This document shows positions 56,738 through 64,000 of a stretch of DNA of 64,000 nucleotides, piece by piece. The stretch covers positions 186,001-250,000 of the forward strand of contig ML664161.1 of assembly GCA_007570785.1 (NCBI GenBank), given 5' to 3'. How positions within the stretch are numbered: the first letter of the stretch is position 1; each line of letters starts with the position of its first letter. Source of the DNA: Antilocapra americana (Eukaryota; Chordata; Mammalia; Artiodactyla; Antilocapridae). The notes below the pieces were generated by a model that saw only the letters and a program-made list of their open reading frames with translations, did not search any database and had not been told where the DNA came from. Made by a program: the position numbers and the translations under genes.

Positions 56738-57202
56738 TTAGTTCTTTGGTTTCTGCCATAAGGGTGATGTCATCTGCACATCTGAGGTTATTGATATTTC
56801 TCCCAGCAAGCTTGATTCAGCTTGTGCTTCATCCAGCCAGGCATTTTTCATGATGTACTCTTCATATAAGTTAAATGAGCAGGGTGACAATATACAGCGT
56901 TGTTGTACTCCTTTCATGATCTGAAACCAGTATTTTGCCTCATGTCCAGTTATAACTATTGCTTCTTGACCTGCATACAGATTTCTCAGGAGACAGATAA
57001 GGTTGTCTGGTATTCCCATCCCTTTAAGAATTTTCCACAGGTTGTTGCGGTCCATACAGTCAAAGGCTCTGGTGTAATCACAAAAGAAGCAGTAGATGTA
57101 TTTCTGGAACTCTTGCTTTTTTGATGATTCAGTGGATGTTGACAATTTAATGTCTGGTTCCTCTGCCTTTTCTAAATCCAGCTTGAACATCTGGAAGTTC
57201 AT
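56738..57202 (-). pseudogene. BovB reverse-transcriptase remnant
   Basis: A 154-codon minus-strand stretch with the RT palm start: FCDYTRAFDCMDRNNLWKIL (block A, aspartate kept), LLRNLYAGQEAIVITGHEA and GVQQRCILSPCSFNLYEEYI (the block-B region, usually GVRQGCILSP). The catalytic box follows in another frame as CADD. Frame decay makes it inactive. Confidence 0.9.
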
Positions 57203-57554
57203 GGTTCATGTACTGTTGAAGCGTGGCTTGGAGAATTTTGAGCATTACTTTACTAGTGTGTGAGATGAGTGCAATTGTGCTCTAGTTTGAGCATTTTTTG
57301 TCATTGACTTTCTTTGAGATTGGAATGAAAACTGACCTTTTCCAGCCCCATAGCCACAGCTGAGTTTTCCAGATTTGCTGGCCTATTGAGTGCAGCACTT
57401 TCACAGCCTCAGCCTTAGGATTTGAAATAGCTCAACTGGAATTCCATCATTTCCTCTAGCTTTGTTCATAGTGATGCTTCCTAAGGCCAACTTGACTTTG
57501 CCTTCCAAGATGCCTGGCTCTAGGTGAATGATCACACCATTGTGGTAATCTGGG

Positions 57555-57935
57555 TCATGAAGATCTTTGTTTGTATAATTCTTCTGTGTGTTCTTGCCAC
57601 CTCTTCTTAATATTGCCTGCTTCTGTTAGGTCCATACAATTTCTGTCCTTTATTGTGCCCATCCTTTCATGAAAATTTCCCTTTGTATCTCTAATTTTCT
57701 TGAAGAGAACTCTGGTTTTTCCCATTCTATTGTTTTCCTCTATTTCTTTGCATTGATCATTGAGGAAGGCTTTCTTATCTTTCCTTGCCATTCTTTGGAA
57801 CTCTGCATTCAAATGGGTATATCTTTTCTTTTTTCCTTTCCCTTTCACTTCTGTTTTCTCAGCTATTTGTAATGCCTCCTCAAACAACAATTTTACTTTT
57901 TTGCATTTCTTTTCCTTCAGGATAATTTTAATCAT
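57555..57935 (-). pseudogene. BovB linker-region remnant
   Basis: A 126-codon Lys/Glu-rich stretch between endonuclease and RT (HLNAEFQRMARKDKKAFLND, QHTEELYKQ-like end), colinear with 36871-37140. Predicted highly charged and helical; no catalytic motif is expected here. Confidence 0.82.
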
Positions 57936-58457
57936 TACCTCCTATACAATGTCACAAACATCCATCCATAGATCTTCAGGCACTCTGTCTATCAATTTAA
58001 TCCCTTGAATCTATTTCTTACTTCTACTGTATACTCATAAGGGATTTGATTTAGGTCATACCTCAATGGTCTAGTAGTTTTCCATACTTTCTTCAATTTA
58101 AGTCTCAATTTTTCAATAAGGAGTTGATAATCTGAGACACAGCCAGCTCCCAATCTTGATTTTGCTGACTGTATAGAGCTTCTCCATCTTTGACTGCAAA
58201 GAATCTAATCAATCTGATTTTGGTATTCACCATCTGGTGATGCCTATGTGTAGAGTCTTCTCTTGTGTTGTTGGAAGAGGGTGTTTGCTATGACTAGGGC
58301 ATTCTCTTGGCAAAACTCTGTTAGCCTTTGCCCTGCTTCATTTTGTATTCCAAGGCCAAATTTGACTGTTACTACAGGTTGTTCTTGGCTTCTTACTTTT
58401 GCATTCTAGTACCCTATAATGAAGAGAGCATCTTTTAGTGGTTAGTTTTAGAGGGTC

Positions 58458-58760
58458 TTATAGGTCTTCACAGAACCGTTCAACTTCAACCTCTTCAGTA
58501 TTACTTGTTGGGGCATAGGCTTGGATTACCATGATATTTAATGGTTTGCCTTGGAAACGAACAGAGATCCTTCTATCATTTTTGAGACTGCATCCAAGTA
58601 CTGCATTTTCGACTCTTTTGTTGACTATCATGGCTACTCCATTTCTTCTAAGGGATTCTTTCCCACAGTAATAGATATAATGGTCATCTGAGTTAAATTC
58701 ACTCATTCCATTCCATTTTAGTTCACTGATTATTAAAATGTCAGTGTTCATGCTTGCCAT
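58458..58760 (-). pseudogene. BovB endonuclease-domain remnant
   Basis: A 100-codon stretch of the EEP-type endonuclease: ILIISELKWNGMSEF (conserved Glu region), GKESLRRNGVAMIVNKRV and the AYAPTSNTEEVEVERF block that the 14.2-kb copy has lost. Together with the RT remnant it shows the RTE domain order. 5' truncation removes the N-terminus and decay breaks the rest. Confidence 0.88.
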
Positions 58761-59228
58761 CTCCTGAAATTGCCACTGGCATTGAATTAAACACCTGTTT
58801 TTTTTTAGCTAATTTAAGAATGAAAATTAAATTATCTATTTTTCCATCATTCATTTGTTTTCTGGTGCACTTCATTTCTTTAAGAAAGTTTAAGTTCCTA
58901 ATCTGTATCATTATCTACCTCACTGAAAAAAAATGTCTGTTAACATTTACTGCCAGGCAGTTCTGCTGACAATGAAATTCGTCAGCTTTTGTCTGTAGAA
59001 GTGTTTCTCTTTCACTTTTATAGGTTAATTTCCCTGATTTTAGAATTCCATTTTTTAACACTTCAAATATTTAACAGTACTTTCTTATTACTTGCATTGT
59101 TTATGTAATATATAACGAATAATCATTTTAGTGCTTATTCTTCTAAGTAAGGTATTTTTCCTCCTGTCTTCATTCAAGATTCTCTCTTTGTCTTTGATTT
59201 TATGAAGCTTGAAATGTGTTAGGACTCT

Positions 59229-59282
59229 GTGTGTCTGTGTTTGTGTGTGTGTATGTGTGTGTGTATGTGTGTGTGTGTGTAC
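59229..59282. repeat. (GT)n compound microsatellite
   Basis: Interrupted GT run with occasional TGTATG units. Likely polymorphic. Sits in the ancient L1. Confidence 0.9.
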
Positions 59283-60650
59283 ATGCATATTTATCAGCTT
59301 TGTATTATCGATGATTCCTGGCTTTGTGTTTTTGTGTCTGTCATTAATTCTCAGACATTTCTAGTGATTTTTAATTCAAACATTTCTTGTTATTTTTTTT
59401 TCCTACTGGTAGTTCATTTATTTGCATGTTAGATCTTTTAGGATTGTCCCATAGTTCCCCAATGCTTTGACCTCTCTTTTCATTTTTTCCCTCTTTGCTG
59501 CTTGAGAAGCTTATATTGATCTATCTTCAAGTTCACTAATTATTGCTTAACTATGTTAAGTCTACTGATGAGGCCAGGAAAAGCATTCTTCATTTTTATT
59601 TTGTTTTCTATCTCTAAAATTTATTTTTAAATTATTTTTTACTCTTAGTCGTTTTTCTTGTATTATCTGCGTGTTCTTCCACCATGTCTACTTTTCCATG
59701 GATCCACTAACATATTAACCACAGTTATTTTAAAATTTCCAATAACTCTCATATCTGCGTCATATCTTTGGCTTCTTCCAAGGATTGCTTTACTTTCTCA
59801 AACTGTATTTCTTTCTTGCTTTTTTCATACTAGCAATTTTTATTTGAAAGCCAGACAAATATTCTTGGAAACTGGAGAATAAGAAATAATGTAAATAGGC
59901 CTTTAGTATGAGAATTTAATTTTATCTGACTAGAAGTTGAGCTCTGTTTAATGTCTGCTGCTGCTTTATGTAGCAGAGGCGTTGAATTCTTTTGGTGTTT
60001 TTATATTCTGTCTTGACTCCGTATGTGAGTGTGTATAAAATCTTTATATGAGCCTGTATTTTACACCCCTTTCAACTACACCCACTATAATGATATTATA
60101 CTGGAGCCCTATTTGTGTGATGATAATGTGGTGGGGAAGAGGAGCATTCTATGATCTAATGATTAAGGTTAAGTGTTTTAGTGGGTCTAGGTTGTAATAT
60201 TGTGACTTTCATAAGCAATTTCCTTCTGGTATAGTGTTTACACTGTCTGGTATAGTGTTTACACTATCCTCTATTTTCTTTCCTGGATGAAAAGCTTGAA
60301 ATCTATTTTCTCAAAGACTTGCCCCCCACTAACTATGCATTTTTTGACTCCTTTTTTGAAGTATGTGCATGAGAGTCTGAACTGGGTATCAAGTCTCTTT
60401 TCCCAGCTGGAATAAGATTTCATAATGAATTATGTCAAAGTACTTTTCCCTGGAAAACAGTCCTTTGTTATGGAGCAGGGTACTGACTGTGTTTCATAAT
60501 AGTTGCTTCTCCTTTTCTTCCCCAGAATTAAGAGGGGATGGTTCTTGGGTCTTCATAGTGAGAACTCAAAGTTTGGTGGGGTTCCAGAAGAAAATCCACT
60601 AAAGCACATGTCTCCTTAAAACTGTGGCCACTTGAGGTTTTCACTCTTGC

Positions 60651-61229
60651 ACTATTCCTCACTCAGCTTCTGAAAACTCATGTAAAAATAAAAACAAAAA
60701 TTTAAAAAAACCAAACATTATCCACAACCTCTCAGAAACGTCTCTCATTTCCATTCTGCTTATATGTTAGTTTATAAATATTTAAAATGTCCTATGATAT
60801 ATGTAAAAATATACAAATTCTAATCCAAACATACTCTCGCGAACAGTCTTCTTTCCTACTCTAATCCTGGACATGGATCAGTGATTTTAAAAAAATATTC
60901 AAGTTAGTTTCCATTTCATATTACATTTTATGGAAGAACTACCTATCTTATTATTAAATTCTGTACTACAAAAGGGAGTCTTGGAATGGACTCTATAAGC
61001 AAGAATTTTTCCATATACAATACTGATTCTCAATCTGGCAGCACTGCAGAGTGACTAAATTCACTGACTAAAAAGTAGAGCTAACTGTTTATTTCTTTAT
61101 TAAACTTTTCACATTATTAAAATTGTCCAAAAGGATTTAAAAATCAATTCTGTCTTTGAAATTTTGGACTTGATCAAAATAAAAAATTCTGTGCTCTGTG
61201 CTTGAAAAGAGACTATAAGAATATGAAAA
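60651..61229. other. No gene or repeat recognised
   Basis: AT-rich sequence with an A-rich tract near 60686-60710. Could be the decayed far end of the preceding L1, but no block anchors it. Confidence 0.4.
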
Positions 61230-62350
61230 TGCAAAACACAGAGTGGGATAAGAATTTGCAAATCATATTTCTGATAAAGGACTTATATCCATTAGAAATA
61301 TAGAAAGAAATATATATAAATATAGGAATAAAAATTATAGTTCTGTAATAAAAAACAAACAATCCAATTAAAAAGTGAGCAAAATACATTTCACCAAAGA
61401 TAAAGGAATGGTCAATAAGTACACAAAAAGATACTCAACCTCCTTTGTCATTAGGAAAATGTATTTTAAAACCGTATTGAGATAATATCTCACATTTACT
61501 ACACTTGCTATAATGAAAAACACAAATGATAATAAAATATTGACAAGGATGGGGAGAAATGAATCCTCATATCGCTGATTGGAATATAAAAGATGTCAGC
61601 TGCTTAACAGAGAACTATATTCTATATCCTGTGATAAACTATAATAGAGAAGAATATGAAAAATAATTTATATACATATGTGTATAACTGAGTAACTTTG
61701 CAGTACAGCACTAATTAACACGACATTGGAATTCAACTTCACTTCAGTAAAAATAAATTTGAAATGAGAGTTCAGCTGCTTTGAAACACAGCTTAGCAAT
61801 TTCTGAAAACATTAAACATTTGCATTTACCCTAGGACTCATCAGTTCCACTCTCAGGTATCTACTCAAGAGAAATGAAAACATCTGTCTACCCAAATGCT
61901 TACATATAAATGTTCATAGCAAACTCAGTCATAATAATAAAAAATAGAATAACCTAAATATCAACTGGATAATAGATAAACAAAATGTTGTCTATTCATA
62001 CAACAAAAGACTATTGAGCAATAAAAGAGTAAAGTATGGATGCATGCTAATAATGGAGAGAAGACCTCCAAAATATTTTTAAGTGGCAGAAGTCAAATGC
62101 AAAAAATCACCTATTGTTTAATTTCATTTATGTGAACTGTCCAGAAAAGGCAAGTCTGTTAAAAACCAAAAGTAGACTGGAGTTCCCTTGGCTATTAGTG
62201 GAAAAGAGTCATGACTATAAATGGCACAGGGATCATTTCAAGATGAAGAGAATGTTCTAAAATGATATTGTAATGATGGCTGCTCAACTCTAAATTTACC
62301 AAAAAATCAGTGTACACTTAAACTGTAAAAATATTATGATACATACTTTG
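61230..62350 (+). mobile_element. Old L1 3' end, sense
   Basis: Sense L1 ORF2 end: ATTTCTGATAAAGGACTTAT, AAAAAGTGAGCAAAATACAT, ACAAGGATGGGGAGAAATGA, then after an inserted piece CTCAGGTATCTACTCAAGAG, ATCAACTGGATAATAGATAA and a 3' region ending near ATCAGTGTACACTTAAACTG. Decayed; no useful frame. Confidence 0.72.
61597..61765 (+). mobile_element. Artiodactyl L1 3' end nested in older L1
   Basis: GAACTATATTCTATATCCTG, AGAAGAATATGAAAAATAAT, GTGTATAACTGAGTAACTTT and ATTCAACTTCACTTCAGTAA with an A-rich end. It is the sense counterpart of 44518-44720 and splits the surrounding L1 (AACAGAGAACT... / ...TTCAGCTGCTTTGAAAC). Confidence 0.65.
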
Positions 62351-62450
62351 TATTTCCCAAAAAGTGTTAGAAAACTCTCATACAGAATGTGAGGAAGAGA
62401 GACAATATTAAAATTTCATATACAATAATAATTTACATTCTGAATAATAC

Positions 62451-62724
62451 TCCTGCTGCTGCTAAGTCGCTTCAGTTGTGTCTGACTCTGTGCGACTCCG
62501 TAGATGGCAGCCCACCAGTCTCCCCCATCCCTGGGATTCTCCAGGCAAGAACACTGGAGTGGGTTGCCATTTCCTTTTCCAATGCATGAAAGTGAAAAGT
62601 GAAAGTGAAGTCGCTCAGTCGTGTCTGACTCTTAGCGACCCCATGGACTGCAGCCTACCAGGCTCCTCCATCTATGGGATTGTCCAGGCAAGAATACTGG
62701 AGTGGGTTGCATTGCCTTCTCCAC
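62451..62724 (-). mobile_element. BOV-A2 dimeric SINE, antisense
   Basis: (CTG)n tail, monomer one (AAGTCGCTTCAGTTGTGTCT), linker GAAAGTGAAAAGTGAAAGTG, monomer two (TCGCTCAGTCGTGTCTGACT) ending GCATTGCCTTCTCC. CTGAATAAT / CTGGATAAT on the flanks (8/9) is the probable TSD. Well conserved, so relatively young. Confidence 0.95.
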
Positions 62725-62733
62725 TGGATAATG

Positions 62734-63149
62734 ATAGCAGTATTAACATAAAGTCACTGTGTATTCTGGGCATCCACATAGTGAAATATTATTGCATACC
62801 AAAAAAAAAAATGTACCACTACTATCTTCTCACATTTGAAGATTATATACATAAAAAATTAACAGCTTAGTTCCCCAGTATTTAGCAAATGCCATACTTA
62901 GGAGAGGTAGATTCTGTAGCTACATAAAGCTGCACTGAACATCATGTCTGCTGTGTCTGGTGTGTATCTTCTCTCTGATTTGATTGTTTTCTCCACAAAT
63001 TGGGGATACTAATGTTCTCCCCACTGCATTATCTGCATTATTTATAGTCAGAATGTAAGACAAATAAAAGGGCACTTAACACAGGCCCTAAAATATAAGA
63101 GAAAATACTTCTCATAATATGTAGACTCATGAAGAAATTCTGCAGGCTA
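62734..63149. other. No gene or repeat recognised
   Basis: Contains an A-run near 62802 and nothing else I can assign. Confidence 0.45.
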
Positions 63150-63630
63150 TATTGGTTTCCTGTGGCTGTCATAACAAATTATCATACACTGATATAAACA
63201 ACAGAAATTAAAAAAAATATATATATCTCACAGCTATGGAATCTAGAAGCCTAAAATCAAGAGGTGAGCAGGATCATGGTGTCTCTGGAGATTCTAGGGT
63301 AGGATCCTTCCTTGTTTCTTTCTGACTCCTGGTTGGTGTCAGCCACTTTCCGTGACTTTTGGCTTAGAGGCATATCACCCCAATCTATGCCTCTGTAGCC
63401 ACAGCCTTCTTGTATGTCTTCACATTGTCTTCCCTCTGTACATCTTTGTATCCAAATTTTTCTTTTAATAAGTACTATTATTAGATTAGGGCCTACCCTA
63501 ATCATTCATGATATATTTCAACTTGATTACACTTGCAGAACCCTGATTTTCAAATAAGGCACATTCACAGGTGCTGGGGTTAGGACCAGAACTTATTTTG
63601 TGGGGAGGAGATGCAATTCATCTCATAGAT
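63150..63630 (-). mobile_element. MaLR-type (MLT1-like) LTR, antisense
   Basis: Antisense blocks: TTGGTTTCCTGTGGCTGTCA, CATAACAAATTATCATACA, the TTCACATTGTCTTCCCTCTG block, TTAGATTAGGGCCTACCCTA, AACTTGATTACACTTGCAGA, CAAATAAGGCACATTCACAG and GGGGTTAGGACCAGAACTTA. An AT run (63213-63225) is inserted. More complete than the copy at 45.0 kb. Confidence 0.8.
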
Positions 63631-63817
63631 CAGATTAAGAAAATCAATTATGTAAAACCTGATTTGGAAACAGAACACTAGTACTAGGATCAGCTTAAAT
63701 AAATACTTTTATTGTGGTAAAATAATTTCCTATAGGGCTCCTTTGAAGTGCACTTCATATTAAATATTAAAATATATTTGAGTCATTAAGATTTTATTTA
63801 TACCTGTGTGTGTATAT

Positions 63818-63945
63818 ACACTGGAGAAGGAAATGGCAACTCACTCCAGTATTCTTGCTTGGAGAATCCCATGGACAGAGGAGCCTGGCAGGCCATGGTC
63901 CATAGGGTCGCAGAGAGTCAGACATGACTGAAGTGACTAAGCATG
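63818..63945 (+). mobile_element. BOV-A SINE monomer, sense
   Basis: CACTGGAGAAGGAAATGGCA through CACTCCAGTATTCTTGCTTG to CATGACTGAAGTGACTAAGC, without the tRNA-like head. The tail runs directly into the CA/GT repeat. Confidence 0.93.
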
Positions 63946-63974
63946 CACACACACACACACGTGTGTGTGTGTGT
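63946..63974. repeat. (AC)n(GT)n palindromic microsatellite
   Basis: (AC)n changes at 63960/63961 to (GT)n, giving a near-perfect inverted repeat centred on ACGT, followed by an ATACACACATAC extension. Arises at the SINE tail. Confidence 0.95.
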
Positions 63975-64000
63975 ATACACACATACATATTTGCTTCCAA

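Larger units (their letters stand above)
56010..58765 (-). mobile_element. BovB, antisense, 2.76 kb, with TSD
   Basis: Second-longest uninterrupted BovB copy. It runs from the 3' tail (GTTCAGGCACTCGGTCGTGT) through RT and linker into the endonuclease domain and stops near AATGTCAGTGTTCATGCTTG. GAAATTACCATT (55998-56009) and GAAATTGCCACT (58766-58777) are a 10/12 TSD in the host L1. Domain order on the minus strand is endonuclease (58.5-58.76 kb), linker (57.6-57.9 kb), RT (56.4-57.2 kb). The RT box is CADD (56769-56780). Frames are broken between domains. Confidence 0.95.
52560..60650 (-). mobile_element. Ancient L1 (L1M-type), antisense, with nested insertions
   Basis: Three islands read in the same antisense direction: 52560-53054 (RT region; AATTCACCAGTGTAACCATC), 54488-55997 (more upstream ORF2; GATATTTTTGGATTTATATC, ACCCCACAAATTTTGATG) and 58778-60650 (5' part; CACTAACATATTAACCACAG, CTGCTGACAATGAAATTC). 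The gaps hold BovB copies. The colinear order argues for one old L1 or closely placed relatives. The frame is thoroughly decayed. The right boundary is approximate. Confidence 0.65.

Overview
This is a window of ruminant (bovid) nuclear DNA made almost entirely of retrotransposon debris in AT-rich intergenic or intronic sequence. The diagnostic families are BovB (RTE-clade LINE), the tRNA-headed Bov-tA and dimeric BOV-A2 SINEs, and ruminant L1 (L1-BT type) carrying the G-rich 3' UTR of that family. Their combination points to Bovidae (cattle, buffalo, sheep or goat group); I cannot resolve species. I find no host protein-coding gene, no functional tRNA or rRNA gene and no CRISPR. The long open frames are all retrotransposon ORF2 remnants or their antisense shadows.

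Layout. 1-6.5 kb: sparse DNA with MIR fragments, three SINEs, a MaLR LTR and a 0.9-kb L1 3' end. 6.8-9.0 kb: one ancient antisense L1 split by a SINE, with a second SINE at its far end. 9.2-13.5 kb: mostly unassigned, with SINEs and a BovB tail. 13.8-17.0 kb: a nearly full BovB carrying endonuclease and RT relics. 17.3-19.05 kb: a young 5'-truncated L1 with an 18-bp target-site duplication (TSD) and a 472-codon open C-terminal ORF2 frame. 19.2-22.1 kb: a BovB cluster including a BovB tail nested inside another BovB. 27.3-28.3 kb: a 1,032-bp solo LTR of class II (betaretrovirus-like) type with a perfect 6-bp TSD. 28.7-30.25 kb: an L1 with a 5' inversion. 32.4-38.7 kb: SINEs, a BovB interrupted by a tiny L1, and a large BovB whose 5' part is inverted. 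42.2-43.5 kb: an L1 and a BovB, each with a TSD. 50.1-60.6 kb: ancient antisense L1 DNA that has received BovB, L1 and SINE insertions, up to three layers deep. 61-64 kb: an old sense L1, a SINE dimer, a MaLR LTR and a terminal SINE with a CA/GT palindrome.

No pathway or operon is present; what can be read here is insertion history. The clearest signals are: (i) three 5'-inverted insertions (one L1, two BovB), one of the BovB copies bracketed by a perfect 10-bp TSD, which suggests that BovB can undergo a twin-priming-like event; (ii) a betaretrovirus-like solo LTR with an open frame of about 95 codons inside U3; (iii) a nested stratigraphy giving relative ages; (iv) a young L1 insertion that may be polymorphic. 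Family names rest on recalled consensus sequences and internal comparison between copies; no database search was possible.
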